The notes under the pieces are model-generated. The model worked only from the letters and a program-made list of their open reading frames with translations, was not told the origin of the DNA and searched no databases. A stretch of DNA of 64,000 nt from Branchipolynoe longqiensis (taxonomy: Eukaryota > Annelida > Polychaeta > Phyllodocida > Polynoidae), in contig CM059198.1 of assembly GCA_030323885.1 (NCBI GenBank), forward strand, positions 61,344,917 through 61,408,916, given 5' to 3'. Each line of letters begins with the position of its first letter. Within the stretch, counting starts at the first letter, position 1. Both the position numbers and the translations under genes were made by a program. This document shows positions 30,577 through 43,309 of the stretch, in pieces.

Positions 30577-31766
30577 GATAGATATTGAATATAATTAAAA
30601 CTAAATGAAAATTGTGATTGCATTCCTTAGATTTCCTCGAAAGCTATTTAAAAAAAACCAATATATATAACTTCAGTTACTGGTGGAATATATTATGGCT
30701 ATACTAGATGTTTATTTTTGTATATATATTTTCTAGGTTTTATAATCAAAATGCAAGGACTACATTTAAATAGCAGACTTTTAAAATGTCAACATTCTCG
30801 GTAATATCTGTAAATTACATAGATATATTTATCATTTAGTTAATGATTTACACACCAGGTTATTTTCGTGTTGAGAATATAATAAAGTCAAAGACAAACA
30901 TGCATTTATTAACTATTCAGGTGAACTATTAAATCTTAGTACCCACCATGACAGAAGTGGTGGTGGGGCAGAATGATTATTTGTGCAGATAATTACCTAT
31001 GACTGTTTTCGTTAAAAACTTATAAGCTAACCCTTATATTTTGATGATGATTATGGTCCGATGATGAGGGTAACATTCTTCTAGTTTCGGTGCACTTTAG
31101 ATTTTCAACAGATTTACATAAATTTACATAAACCCACAGGATTACGAAGACATGGTTAAGTAAAAAAAAAAAAGACAATCATTTAATTTTTAAAGTAAAT
31201 AGTAACTGATCAACAGCAAAGGGGTAAACTTAAAGCACAACAACTCAGATTAATTCAAAATGAAGCTTGATTATGTATACACTGGACATGTACAAAAACA
31301 GCAAGTTTTAAGTGACATCTTCACAATTTTGTATCAAATTAATGCACACATTTCGCTAGCTTGCACTCTTGCAGTTTATGTTTGAAGCTAGTAGTAGAAA
31401 AAAAGCATCACAAAACACATCAAAACGCAAAATTAGCAAAGAGCAACCAACTCACTGAATCCACTGGCAGCACATACGGGTAAAGTGAATTGCTTGCTGA
31501 AATATTCTTATTTTACATCAATGGGTCCCTTATTCAATGTCATATTAAGACAATTCAATTTGTTTCCATAAATAACAATAGTAATATGGATATAGACGAG
31601 TTATGATATTATTTATAAGTAAATATTTACTAGATGAGGTGACCTATTTGTACATACAATAGTACCTGTCTTCAGTAGCCCTTGTGATTGGAGAACCTCT
31701 ATGTTCAAACCATCTTTCAATCTATGAATTGTTTTTGTTTCACTTAGTTCTTCCTCTGATGACCGG
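30577..31766. other. Intron of gene 2, no recognised feature
   Basis: AT-rich intronic sequence between the last two exons; no repeat copies or alternative exon recognised. Confidence 0.4.
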
Positions 31767-31767
31767 C

Positions 31768-31972
31768 AGGGGCATAGCTACATTGTCTAAATGTAAGCAT
31801 GTGCAAACAATTTCTCTCAGCATCACATATTTTGTTTAAATCTTGTATAATATGCACTTTTTTATTTTGTGCTTACAATTATTGTATTTCCTGCAAGCAC
31901 TTTTGAGCTAACAATTTTGAGCTAACAATTTTGAGCTAACAATTCTAATTGTTTTCGTTATGCCCCTAACCA
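31768..31972 (+). mobile_element. GGGGCATAGC-type small element, complete
   Basis: Starts AGGGGCATAGCTACATTG and ends CGTTATGCCCCT. It contains three 14-bp tandem copies of TTTTGAGCTAACAA (31903-31945). Confidence 0.7.
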
Positions 31973-32275
31973 GACACCTGCTAGGCACGGACAACAATGG
32001 TTTGGATGGAGAGTTTTTCTTTGAAGACAGATACTACTGATTAACTATGAAGTCATATGTATTATTTATATTTTTAAGAACAAATACCATAATTTTGCTG
32101 TAAATGATAAATATAGCTTATTATCTTGAGAGAGCACCTTACAAGTAATTTTCAGTCTCAAACATATGCCCCCCCCCTCTCTCTCTCTCTGTCAACAACA
32201 AAAAGTCAACAAGAACATCAACAATGACATGTTACAAGGTTAGAAAGGTCCAGGCGCTCATGCCTACAAACTTAC

Positions 32276-34100
32276 ACGCACAGTACCATCACGTGATTGG
32301 TCCTTGTTGCCGGAACCAGTGGCGTGGCCGGCTGGTGATGTCCCCATGGCTGCCCCACTGCTGGTTCCTACCGATGAGTGCCGGTTGTAGCCTCTGTCGG
32401 CGCTGCTCGGACCCTGCTCACTGCCCCCGGAAACAGACGACGAAACCGAGAAGAGAGTCGTGACGTCCAAACTGGCAGCGCGCTTGTGCAGCTTCTGACG
32501 CAGCGACGATGGCTGCGACTTGCTGGACGCTGCTTGGCCGGTCGGCAGCGGCGGCTTCCCCTCCTTTCCAGCCTCTTTGTACGCCTCCTTCCCAGCCTTC
32601 TCCAGCGGGGGTTCAAAGGTGGACGGCGCGGCGGGTCGGCCTGCCTGGAGCCCGGCCTTCATCACAGACTTGCGCACAGGCGACTCGTCGACGCTGCGTG
32701 ACTTCTTCATGAACATGTTGCGCCGCTCTTTGACCGAAGAGAAGAAATAAGACAGCTTCGATTCCTTCTTCTCTGGTTCGGGCTCTTTCTCCTTCTCCTT
32801 CTTTTTCTTATGCTTTCCAAAAGTGACAGTTGTCTTCTTCTGATCTGTTTGTTTTTGTTGTTGTTGTTGTTGTTGTTGGGGCGCTACGGCGGCTGTGGTG
32901 GCGATTGTGGATGTTGGTTTATCCCTGATGGCCTTCTCCCCGTGCACCTCGTCTGGCTCCGTCTCCTGCGATTCCTTGGTGGTGGCGAGAGAACTCACCA
33001 TCAGCTCCATCTCCTCCTGGTGCCGGTCTCGGCGGCTCTTACGTGGCCACGAGAAGAAGCCGGATGAGTAGAGCGGGTAGTTTTCGTAGAAGTCCTTGCG
33101 CATCTCCTGTGACTTGCGTCGTGTGCGCAGCAGGTTTCCTCTGCTGCTGCTGCTGTTACTGCTGCCGGAATTAGCGAAGTCACCATCTAAGTCGGTCACC
33201 AGTTGCTGGTCACGACCAGGCGTGATCAGCATGTGGCCACAGCGGACGGACGCGGGCAGTGTCTGTGACGTAGGTGCGTCATCGAACGCCATGTCCAGCT
33301 GCTTCGGGCAGAAGTGTGCGTTGGGTGCCGGCGCGGCATCCGTGGGCATCCAGTTGGGGTCCTCACGGTAGCTGTCCACTGACATGCTCTTGACAAGCAT
33401 GCGCATACCGCTCTTCCGTCGGCTGTCGGTCGCCTCTATGTAGGCCTCGACGCTGCCCTCACGCTCCAACCGTTGCTGTGTGCGCCGCTCATCCTCTGTC
33501 TGTTCCTGCTCGATGGCGCTGAGCTTATCATAGAGCTTCTGCAAGTGCTTCTCTGGCAGCGCAATCTCGCGGTCCATGGACGCGGACATGCGACGCGGCG
33601 TGCGTGACGGCGTGATGAGGAAGCTGGGTGGTGCTGTTGGATACGGCGTCATTTTGCGTGGCCCAAAGCGGCGCTCGGGGCTCGCGTCGCGCGACGTATA
33701 GGCACTCTGCGTACCCGACGCGTACATGGAATTGCGCGCAGACCCGGGACGCGAGGCCGCGGCTGCCGATACCTGGATGGCGGGCACGGCCGCTGGAAAC
33801 CGGCTGCGGAAGGTGGGCCGGTCGCGTAGGGCATTCCCCAGGTCCTCAACGCTGGTGTCCATCGCCGACATGGCCGACCTGGAGATGGCGCCACCGCTGG
33901 AGCCCGGGACACCAGGTGTACATGGGGGCACATGTGCTAGTGACCCGTAGTTGTCTACAGCTGCTCCGCCGGCCGTCGCCAAGGGACCAGTTGTACTCGT
34001 GCCCCACAAGTGGGAGTTGCGGCTGTGGGAATCCTTCTCTTGTTGCTGTGCATGCTCCACATACTCTCTATATTCTTCTACTTCAGATGTTGAAAGGGAT
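32276..34100 (-). CDS. Gene 2, large internal exon (disordered, coiled-coil and poly-Q region)
   Basis: An 1825-bp exon open throughout: acceptor TTGTATTCATCAG before 34100, donor CGT|GTAAGT after 32276. Its first base completes the Arg codon begun by the exon at 37122. It encodes ~608 residues: LSTSEVEEYREYVEHAQQQ at the start; long Ser/Pro/Ala-rich stretches with likely phosphorylation sites (SRTPRRMS, RRKSGMR, SRSVDESP); a helical segment KHLQKLYDKLSAIEQEQTED with heptad-like spacing; FYENYPLYSSGFFSWPRKSRR; an eight-residue poly-Q run (CAA repeats near 32857-32880); a Lys/Glu block; and LSYFFSSVKERRNMFMKK. The composition suggests a cytoskeleton- or membrane-associated scaffold. MTCL/SOGA-type microtubule proteins are one possibility, not established. 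Several antisense open frames arise only from its GC-rich codon bias. Confidence 0.9.
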
Positions 34101-34146
34101 CTGATGAATACAATTAAAAAGCAACAATTAAAACGAATATTATATA

Positions 34147-34233
34147 TACAGTAAAACCTCTCTAAATCGACCGACCATGGGACCGACTTTAAATGGTCCA
34201 TTTAGGGAGGTGGGAGGTTCATGAAGTTCATAT
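34147..34233 (+). mobile_element. pogo-like MITE (family P-A), left half
   Basis: TACAGTAAAACCTCTCTAAATC...GGTCCATTTAGGGAGGTGG, then lost. It lies 47 bp from the large exon's acceptor, within the intron. Confidence 0.8.
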
Positions 34234-34424
34234 GAGTACGGCGTGCCAAACTTTTACCACAATGTCGGCCGCATGCTACCAATATGTTGCGCTGACGCCG
34301 ACAAGTTTGACGTCTCTCGACGATTAAAAGTGATTTTGCGCGTTGGTGGGGCGCCGGCGACAAGCGTCGTAATGTGACAGCACCATAAGAGGCCTCATCA
34401 AACCTTGATGCTGACTAGGGCTGA

Positions 34425-34705
34425 CAATAGTGCATTCTTACTTCATCAATGTAATGATCCGAATGAGGGAAGCCGGAGACTGCAGGTTGCAGCTGCTGCA
34501 CCAAAAAACTTGCGACCAAAATGGTCTCATGGAGGGGTTGGCGATCAGTCACCGACAGGTCGTCAACTGATCACGTGCCGATCGCTGACTATTGTTTTCC
34601 CAGCCTTTTTTTTGCTTTGGCCGCAAGGAGGTCGTGGGTGACTGGGCATTTAGGTCGCAAACTGGTCGCAAGTAGCCGCAAGCCTCAGTGTGACTGGGGC
34701 TTAAG
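34425..34705. mobile_element. AAGCCCCAGTCACAC-type element, partial
   Basis: Repeated GCGACC/GGTCGC motifs and right end CAGTGTGACTGGGGCTTAAG, the inverse of the terminus at 1003. The left end is not found. Confidence 0.5.
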
Positions 34706-34811
34706 TTATCAAATAGGTTGTCGGCGGAGTTATAATGTTAGTGACTGTCAACACTCACTACGCTCGCCAATACACAATTACCTAAGCAGCACTTCCCAAA
34801 ATGTAGCTTTA

Positions 34812-35066
34812 CGCCTAGTACACACCTACCGTTTGTGCGCACCCACCTACCGTATACGATCTAAAACTGCCCGTTTCGCGCACAAAAATCACTAGGTGTG
34901 CGCTCCCCGCGCACACCTAGCGCTTGCGATTCGTGACTAAAAACTCAGTTTTAGGGCTAAAACGGGCCGATTACGATTGCGATTCGCGATTTTAAGTTTT
35001 AAGCGGGTCGGGTCGAGTCGCGAGTTTTAGTGCGCGAATCGTATACGGTAGGTGTGTACCAGGCAT
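34812..35066. mobile_element. TIR element with TACACACCTACCG ends
   Basis: CGCCTAGTACACACCTACCG and CGGTAGGTGTGTACCAGGC enclose ~255 bp with repeated GCGATTCG/GCGCACACC motifs. Confidence 0.75.
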
Positions 35067-35121
35067 TACACTATGCCACATTCTAAATATAATTGCAACT
35101 TCCCCCCGATATGGGAATATC

Positions 35122-35459
35122 AGACTGATGGCCTAATGAGTTGAGCGTTCGTCTCCCGTTTTGCTAAATCATGGGATTTGAATCCACAGATTGGACCCCT
35201 GGTCGAGTCAAATGAATGACTTAAACATGTATAGTTGCTGCTTCTTAACTAGACGCTCGGCATTAATAGAATAGGGCAAGGACTGGTTGGTTCAGTGTCA
35301 GGACATTATGACTGAGTGGGATACCAGGTCATGGTTCTGGTGACCTGGTCTCCCAGTGGGGCAGCACTATAAGTTGCCATGAGTGCGTACTGTCACAAGT
35401 CGGTACCCGTCCTGATATGACCTTAGATGTTGCTGGGACGTCAAACTCCAACAACCGGT
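35122..35459 (+). mobile_element. tRNA-derived SINE (family S)
   Basis: Second head type (CAGACTGATGGCCTAATGAGTTGAGC), body and tail complete, in the intron between exons at 34100 and 37122. Confidence 0.88.
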
Positions 35460-35650
35460 CAACCCTAATTCCCCGTGATAATGGTGGCTTATCAACAGCC
35501 ATATATAGTGAGAATTTAATGAGGCCTCTTCCGAGATTTGGTTCAAAGCATGGAATTCACTGAAATGACAGTCATGTCAATAAGTTATTCTTTTGATTAC
35601 TTTTATTTTGTTCAACTGCCGAATGCTGGAAGTGCGACTGCCCTTTTTCT

Positions 35651-35878
35651 GTCAGATCAGGGACGTAGCTAGTCATACGCGTGTACGCCAAAACGTCCAC
35701 ATCGTTTTGTCAAAAAAAATAAAAATTAAAAGATAATAAAAAGAGAGAGAGAGAGAGAGGGGGGGTTACTTAGATATGATTTCATATTCGGAAGGGTATG
35801 ACGCCGTAAGCGGCCCCCTAAACCCCCTGCCAAAATTAGGAGTACACATCGTTACAGCTCTAGCTATGTCCCTGCAGA
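35651..35878. mobile_element. GGGACGTAGCTAG-type inverted-terminus element
   Basis: AGGGACGTAGCTAGTC and inverse AGCTATGTCCCTGC at the two ends, with a (GA)n-G tract at 35743-35766. Related in terminus type to the GGGGCATAGC elements. Confidence 0.55.
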
Positions 35879-36479
35879 TGATAATGAGCTGGTAGATTTT
35901 GCATGATCTGATTGTAGGACTTCAAAGAAGACTTTTGATTGTTATTATTTTTTTATTTAAGGTGCCCAGTAACACTCAGACACATTGTGCTCACGTGTGT
36001 ATATTTCATGGCCATGCACCAACACTGGTTTATTGTAAATACCTTGTGATACCTCTTTACTGATGTTTTTTATCCATGAACAAATAGTAAAGTGCATAAC
36101 AACAACTTGGCCCGATTCCTTACTGCCATTTTAGCTCTGTTTTAGAAGTTAAATTGTGTTGGCAATTAACACAAATTTATGCACTTCAAAATTGTATCCG
36201 AGATAAGTTTAACTGTCGGTTGGCATGGATCTGACCATTTCGAAATATTGTGTAAATTTCAATATAGGCGTGTGAATGTGAATAACGGGGCTGACATAAT
36301 AGATTTCCACTACTAGCCTTTCGTTGTGAATATGGCTCTTGCTGCTGGGACATTGTGTTAAACCATCAGCAATCAATCAATCAGTTTTATTTCTTTACCT
36401 ACATCATATATTAGATATGCATAAATATATATACATTAGATATATATATAATTATAATATAGATATATATTTGTCTCTA

Positions 36480-36645
36480 TATGTTCTTGCCGGTGTGAAA
36501 CCTCTATTTGCTCCCCGAGAGAGTGCCGCTGGTAACTTGCAAAAGCCAGCAGCACTTCAACACTTTTGCAGGCAGCTTTCATAAAATTAATGAAAGCAGT
36601 CTTTGTTGCATCACGACTGACACCACGATGATGATGATGATATAT
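36480..36645 (-). repeat. Dispersed GATGATGATG repeat, inverted copy 3
   Basis: Reverse relative of 10.80-11.07 kb: GTGTGAAACCTCTATTTGCTCCC...AGTGCCGCTGGTAACTTGCAAAAGCC...GAAAGCAGTCTTTGTTGCATC, followed by GATGATGATGATGA. Confidence 0.75.
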
Positions 36646-37121
36646 TTGTCTATATATTTCCAATAATTACATAATGAATACATAGTGAGAGAGTCAATTT
36701 TGTATAATGTCATTGTAAGACTTAGGGGTGCTTTGACTGTTTATTATTAGTTAAAATATTTTGCAATTCATTGTTTTCTACATATATTTTTCTACACATA
36801 TTCATATATTGAAATCGTATAATATCCAGCCATGTGATTTCTTTGGTTTTAACGGGAATTCCGTTTTTTTTACTGGCTGCCGAAACTGGAATTCCGTTTA
36901 AAATAAAAGATTCTGTTTCTTTCTGGCCGCTGAAACACCTCTGAAATACACTATTTGCATCCCTCTCGCGACTCAGTGGGATGCTGTTTGTCCCCATGAT
37001 AACCTAAACAAAAATGTCCGTTTTTTTCCCCGCACCCAATCACATGCCTGAATACCATTTCCATAAAGGTGGTATGGAAATCCCAACTGCACCGCCGACA
37101 GACATGTTTTTTTTACCGTAC

Positions 37122-37213
37122 CTTCTAAATGCTGGGGGTCCTGCCGTTTTACATGAACGTTTGACGCTAATTTTGTTGAGATCTTCTGCTAATTGTGATA
37201 TACGTTGAAGAGC
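37122..37213 (-). CDS. Gene 2, 92-bp internal exon
   Basis: A short minus-strand exon found by splice logic. The acceptor is CTTCTCTTTTTTCAG and the donor is AGAAG|GTACGG. The frame ALQRISQLAEDLNKISVKRS...GPPAFR starts in phase 0, matching the phase-0 donor at 59799, and leaves AG, which joins A at 34100 to give Arg. Its length (30 codons plus 2 nt) is exactly what the neighbouring exons require. The leading segment is an amphipathic helix, continuing the coiled-coil character of the upstream exons; the rest is basic. It lies between a 22.6 kb and a 3.0 kb intron. A further exon of length divisible by three could exist in the large intron. Confidence 0.78.
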
Positions 37214-38552
37214 CTGAAAAAAGAGAAGAACTGTTAACAGGAGTCCTGTTTACTCACTCGTATTGATCCTTTCCCGTCAGTGTTGGAATGAGTTTCTGCT
37301 AATTAGGCCTACTTAACTCACAATGGGAAATCTGCTGGTGGGTTCCTTAGCAAAGTGACCTGTTATGTATATCAATATGGCACTTTACGGCCATATCAAC
37401 AGTTATGCACTTTCCTTACTTGTTCTTCCCAACTGCACACATTTCAAACATGAAATAGTTTGTCCGTCCTTATTGGGGATGTACACCCATTTCTTTTTAT
37501 AGACGATTATTCTTATGACGTCAGTTGGAAGAATGATCACGTGATGCAGAACAACCAATGAATGAGAGGGATTGATGCAGCCAGCCCTTAACTTTGAGGG
37601 GCACTTTGGGTGGGAGGGGGACGGGGTGATGTTGGGTGGGGAGGGGCTGGATAGGCTGGTGTTGCAAGCAGGCAACGTGCATTTGTAACCATGGTTACAA
37701 GCAACGAGGAGATATAGATCGAGAATGGTGAGCGTAGCTTTCCTGACAGGACAGACAAAGAAGACCTGGACATGTTGCAACATCCCTACTAAGTCAGTGC
37801 AAATAAAAACAATAATAATGCAAACTTGTCTTGCAGAATAACAAAGGATTTTTATGTCAACAAAGAAGGGGTGGGGAATGGGATGGTCATGAGTTTAATG
37901 GAGTCGGATTGGAAGCCTGTGAGAAGCTGGGAAATAGGCTACAAAGCGTTCAAATGTTATGAACAGCGCAATACTACATGTACACGACTTTGAAACAGAT
38001 TTGTGTGCGTGTGTGTGTGTGTGTTAACAATTTAATCTTGAATCTATTAAATGTGTTAAATGTAGGTCTTATATTGCAATTTGAGCTCTCATTCTGTCCA
38101 CATTGTGCAACGCATCAATTCTATAGACCAACGATACTAAAAGTAAATTGTTACCATTTCGCTCTGGATTTGGATTGCTGTCTAAATTGAATTTTACAAG
38201 TAAGCCTAATTTAGTTTAGTTAGTAATCCATATGCCTTTCTAATAAGAATTTCTCGATGAATATGCCTGCCTGTTTTTATTAGACTCAGTTCAATTCATT
38301 GGGGGAAACAAGGAAAGTGTTATTTATTTAACGACGCCAACTCATTAGGTGTTCACCAAAGTATGTTTAAATATATATATATATGTTTATATATATATGT
38401 TTACATATATATGCTTATATATATATATTTATAAGTTGATATATTCAATAACTCACAATGAATAAGCTTTGAAAGGCAAACTAATTTAATAAACGCCATG
38501 TCACCCTACAATACCATGTTAATTCCTGCTGCCTTTAGAAAGGACACTGACT
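37214..38552. other. Start of the large gene 2 intron: low-complexity islands only
   Basis: Contains CCACCC-rich sequence (37590-37660), a GT run (38006-38024), a short ACAAGGAAAGTGTTATTTATTTAACGACGCC match to the 46.6 kb SINE start (~38309-38339) and (TA)n at 38368-38432. No exon recognised. Confidence 0.45.
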
Positions 38553-39213
38553 TGAGCCGTGTTCACACGGGAAAAGTTTAAAGCGATTTAGACAAGGCGA
38601 ATAATATGAATCAATTTAGAGGCCCGTTCACACGGACCGAGTTTGAAAGTGTTTGAAAGTGTGTCGCGTTCACACGGGCAGTGCTTGAGTCGGTTTAAGG
38701 CGGAAGTGGATATCTGCGCATGAGCAAGTCCATACTAACCAGCACCAGTTTCGGTTAGTCGACGTCGGCATGAGAGAGTGTGGGTTCAACCTAGATATGT
38801 ATAGACTGAATCATATTGTTTTGGAACCGTAAAAACTTCTGATGGGCAGTGAAAACCTATAAATAAATGATGAAAAAAACATCTGTGCACCTCTATCCGG
38901 TTCATAGACCAAATTATATAATATGCGCTTTTGATCGACCGGAAAGTCAACAAACTAAGGTCTCGACTGCGCATGCGTGTGACGTCCTTAATCCGCCTCA
39001 AGTAAGTCGGTTGTGTTCACACAGGCGATATAAGTCGAATCATAAAATTTGGTTCATATAAACCACCTACACAAGTGGTTTATAAAATCCGAATAATATG
39101 AATCGAATCAGCCCTAATCCGACTTAGCCTCGCGTTCACACGCGAAATGTAACCCAAACTATACAAGTCAATTTTTATGATTAGAATTAACTGCCCCATG
39201 TGAACAGGGCTTT
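38553..39213. mobile_element. CCCTGTTCACACGG-type element (family N), long or composite
   Basis: GAGCCGTGTTCACACGGG at the left, a second terminus GAGGCCCGTTCACACGG at 38622, and the inverse CCCCATGTGAACAGGGCTTTGG at the right. Internal AATATGAATC and GGTTTATA blocks recall the 18.3 kb copy. Confidence 0.65.
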
Positions 39214-39753
39214 GGTCTCGATCAATATGCCTACTCATCCAGAGGTCCTATAGAGTACACCAAAAAAAAGAAGCTTATTTATCCCAAACAATGTTCGCAT
39301 TTTCTAAGTATTTTCAGAGAACGCCCTTAAGCAGATGGTCAACTTCACACATTACATGTAGCTTTAAGAATAAGTCTGTGAACATGTGTTTAGTAGGAAG
39401 ACCAGTAATTTGACTGCGATTTGCAGACGCCCAAAATTCCTATACATTCGAAGAAACTCTTTGATCCCTCTCCAGCCCATAGAGAATTGAGCCGGAACTA
39501 AACTAAGTGAACAAACTAAGTTGAAGTCGCGCGGTCTGCTCTGTTGACAGTCGATCATTGGGAGTAGTTCACAAGAGCATGGTTCTTTCGTGTACACGTT
39601 TTGAATTTGCGATACTTCCTGAACTACGAGGGGTAAGGTTTGTTTGAATGTGGGGGGGGGGGGGTGTTGCAGGGCTTCATATTGTTGGTATTACTACAGT
39701 ACGGTTCACTTAATTGTTTTTGCTGTTACATCGTGGGCGTGGCAGTTCTGAGT

Positions 39754-39965
39754 GTTAAGCCCCATTCACACTACATCTACGTCTACGGCCAGCGTTCGCT
39801 TGGGACAACCTTAATACCAAAAAGCCGGCGACCACCTTGCGACATTAATGCAAAAACCTGATTGGCGACCGGTTGGTTGGTGACTGGTCAGCAACCGGTC
39901 GCCCATGTTTAGGGTTGGTTAGGGTTGGTTGCTCACTGCTCACCGACCGGTCGCCAAACTCGCCA
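39754..39965. mobile_element. AAGCCCCATTCACAC-type element, partial
   Basis: AAGCCCCATTCACACTACATC terminus followed by GGCGACCGGTTGG/CAACCGGTCGCC repeats; related to the 1.0 and 34.4 kb elements. Confidence 0.5.
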
Positions 39966-40079
39966 ATTTATTTTATTCACTGGGGGAAGCACTATAAAGT
40001 CACCCAGAGTGAACACTGTCAGGAGGAAAAATCCACTGTCTATGTGTCAGTGACTGACTGACTCAGTGACTTACTGTCA

Positions 40080-40530
40080 CTGACTGGCTGGCTGGCTAGC
40101 TAGCTCGCTCGCTCGCTCACTCACTCGCTCAATTATCACTCACCCAATCATCACTCAGTCACTTAATCATCACTCACTCATCAGTCATCCATCACTCACT
40201 AATCACTAACTCAATTATCACTCACTCACTCACTAATCACTCACTCACTCAATTACCACTCACCCAACCATCACTCACTCACTTAATCAGCACTCACTCA
40301 CCACTCACTAGTCACTCACTAATCACTAACTCAATTATCACTCAGTCATTACTCACTTATCACTCATTCACTAGCTCATTCACTCAATTACCACTCACCC
40401 AATCCTCACTCAGTCACTTAATCACCACTCACGCATCACTCACTGGTCACTAACTCAATTATCACTCACTCATTACTCACTCATCACTCACTAATCACTC
40501 ATTCACTCGCTCACTCACTCAGTCATTTGT
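40080..40530 (+). repeat. CACTCACTAATCACT minisatellite
   Basis: Degenerate units of CACTCACTNATCACTAACTCAATTAT with 4-bp sub-period; flanked by (GCTC)n and (GACT)n at the left. Confidence 0.93.
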
Positions 40531-40790
40531 ACTGGAGTGCATGATGTAATACTAATTTCCCTTTCCTTCTTATAATACCTGTGGCTGCAGTGTGCCGTAC
40601 TAACCTCACATTTGGCTTTATTTGTTTTGTTGCAAATCTGTTGACACTTCACAATTAAGTACACACAACTAGACGTAGCGTTGTCCATAGCAAAGACATT
40701 GCCATCCTCACCATGCACCTTATCAGTCGAAGCGGACAAATTGAATCAGCTGGAACTGTCAGCATTCCCTTGAATGCAAAAAGGTCTCAG

Positions 40791-40820
40791 AGGGGGGGGG
40801 GGGGGGGGGGTGGGGGGGGA
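40791..40820. repeat. Poly-G tract
   Basis: GGGG run of ~20 with single T interruptions. Confidence 0.95.
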
Positions 40821-40949
40821 TATCAAGTCTAAATTGAGACACCACATCTTTGTTGTGCACCAGAACCAGTGCTTTTTCAGCACTACCGAGCAAACCCCTC
40901 TATATAAAGAGTTCAGTGAATAATGGTCAAATCCAAGTGATATATATAT

Positions 40950-41286
40950 ACAGTATAACCCCGTTAAACCAAGCTGGGTTAAACCAAACGATCGGTTAAT
41001 CCAAACTTTTTTCGGCGGCCCAACAAAATACTACCATTTATCACAAACAAAATTTGGTTAAACCAAAGTCGATTAATCCAAATTATCGGTTAATCCAAAC
41101 AAAATTGTCGAACCCCATGACACTCCGGTACGGTTAAGCCAAACTTTCATGTGGTTATAAGGTCATCTGAGACCCCACTGACATTTTATATGATAAATGG
41201 TAGTATTTTGCCAGGCTGCTGAAAAAAAGTTTGGGTTAACTGATCATTTGATTTAACCGAGCTTGGTTTAACGGTGTTATACTTTA
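40950..41286. mobile_element. pogo-like MITE (family P-B), complete
   Basis: TACAGTATAACCCCGTTAAACC and GGTTTAACGGTGTTATAC enclose ~337 bp of direct and inverted GGTTAATCCAAAC/GGTTAAACCAAA blocks. Relatives at 41.4, 63.1 and 63.3 kb. Confidence 0.85.
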
Positions 41287-41366
41287 CATACATTAAAACC
41301 AATAATCAAAGTGTCCAAATACATTGTATATTACACGTGCAATACACGCTTACTTAAAGTCAAAGC

Positions 41367-41445
41367 CAAAGCTTGGTTAAACCAATAATCGGTTAATCCA
41401 AACAAATTTCTAGGGTCCCTTCAAATTTGGTTTAACAGGGTTATA

Positions 41446-41452
<7 letters not shown>
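41367..41452. mobile_element. pogo-like MITE (family P-B), right half
   Basis: TTGGTTAAACCAATAATCGGTTAATCC...GGTTTAACAGGGTTATACTGTA, then (TA)n to 41492. Confidence 0.8.
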
Positions 41453-41496
<44 letters not shown>

Positions 41497-41869
41497 CTTT
41501 CCTGATTTGCAAACACAGCCTTTTCTGATATTTTCAGATACTTGACCCTTTTGAATATCATAATGTTAAGAAGTTATTAAATATAAGCAATATTTTTTCT
41601 TGATTTGCAAAAGTAAAACATGAAAAGGCCATATTTAATAGCATAATGATTCAAAGCAAATTTTTCGGTGGTAACAGAATGAGGTAAATCAGCAGAGGTG
41701 AGCAATGGGAGATGGCACCACCGATGTAGCTGAGGTTGAGTAGGTTGGAGCAGTAGATGACTAGCCCCAGACTCTATCCCCGATTACTGGTGGCTGGAGC
41801 TGAGAAGGGAGTATGGAACTCTGGGTTACTATACTCATATTTTTCTTTATTTTTTCTTGAAGATTTATA

Positions 41870-42010
41870 CTGCCTATCAAGTATCATGGATAAGCCTGAA
41901 TAGACTTGTTTTCACCATTAGACAGTTTGTCAATAGAAAGCCAGAGCCTACACTTTTACCGACCCAAGGAATTTGTAACCTCCCACACAAGATAGACATG
42001 GTGTGAGAGC
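41870..42010 (-). mobile_element. SINE family U, partial inverted copy
   Basis: GAATAGACTTGTTTTCACCATTAGACAGT...GAGCCTACACTTTTACCGACCCAAGG...GACATGGTGTGAGAGCAA mirrors 4.78-4.91 kb. Confidence 0.65.
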
Positions 42011-42354
42011 AACTGGCCTTTGATGACACTGTAAGTTATACACAGCGGTGGAAATCCAAATTGGCAGAGATGGGGGCATGGAGAATTCTTATACAGCATA
42101 AATGTATATAAATGTATATAAATATATATATATATTTGTTGGCTCTCCTCTTCCCTCCGCCCCTTTGTTTTTGGTTTACGGGTTTGCATAACAAAAATGA
42201 GAAAATAAATATGGTGTTTCAGTGAAGACTGGAAGCATATATATCGAGTGCTAGTCCTCACCCTCTGATACATTGCCTGTGCTAGGTTCTGGGCAACTAT
42301 CTGTGTCGGCTGTAAGAAAAGCACTGTATTTAGATAGTTGCACCATGCAATGCA

Positions 42355-42480
42355 AGGACCATGCACATGTTTTCAAAGAATTGGACTATGCACCCTACAT
42401 GTTACTTGTCATATTTTCTCCCACATGTTTTCAAAGAACTAGACTATGCACCATACATGTTACTTGTCATATTTTCTCCC
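42355..42480 (+). repeat. Two direct copies of a ~62-bp unit
   Basis: CACATGTTTTCAAAGAA(T/C)T(G/A)GACTATGCACC(C/A)TACATGTTACTTGTCATATTTTCTCC occurs twice in tandem (~42364 and ~42422). Confidence 0.85.
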
Positions 42481-42879
42481 GGTGAAAGAGCCTGCTTTAT
42501 TTTTCTAATACGAAAAATTTACGCATAAATAACCAATGGGCTCATCGCTAAACAGACGCATAATTATTTCCATATCTTCTAGCCGAATGCCTATAATCTG
42601 TCACAAGTGGCGCCATAGTGGCAGAAGCAGGAACTAACTCCTATGACAGTAGGTAATAACTAATATATAGAAGAGAACTGATTTATGGCAGTGTCCTTGT
42701 TTATGCTCCCATAATAGATTATTTAGCGCATAATTCGGTGCATACATGCTAAATTTGATACAGGCAAAATTCTTTCACTGTACTTTAAATATAAAGTCAA
42801 CAAAGTAAAATTTTAAGAGAAAAAGTCAACATACATTAAATTGAGCAAAATGCATGAAACTTGCTTAAATATATAAAAC

Positions 42880-42965
42880 CGTGATATATATATATAATAT
42901 ACATATAAATACATATATATATATATACACATATATATATATAATTATATATATATTAAAACAAA
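42880..42965. repeat. (TA)n microsatellite
   Basis: TATATA/CATATA alternation; the long open frame through it is not coding. Confidence 0.9.
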
Positions 42966-43309
42966 TATTTAAATGCCACCAAATGCCCAAGGGAGTTAGC
43001 CGCTTTCCGCGGTCACGTGCTAGCTTCATGGCTTATTTTGTCAGAGGGACGGTGCCAGAACCTGGACCGGTGAAGTCATGCCTACGTCATCAGGTGACGT
43101 CATGCCTACGTCATCAAGGGACACAGCACGCGGTAGTGAACGAGCGTACTCACGCATGGCGGTGCTGCCATCTCGCGGTGACCTACGGTAAGCAGCACGC
43201 CCCTCCCATTGGTTGTCCTGTCAAAGGAGAATATCCACTGACCAAGAAGAACAACCAGAAATTTTGCCGAAAGCAGAATTTTGATGGGATTTTGTGTCCG
43301 TTATTTGTT

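Noticed and set aside
32378..34104. Plus-strand frames opposite the large gene 2 exon
   Set aside because: Shadows of a GC-rich coding exon; the minus strand alone is continuously open with matching splice sites.
39364..39597. Minus-strand 77-codon frame (VPAQFSMGWRGIKEFLRMYRN...)
   Set aside because: No acceptor/donor arrangement compatible with gene 2 phases and AT-rich; left as unsupported.
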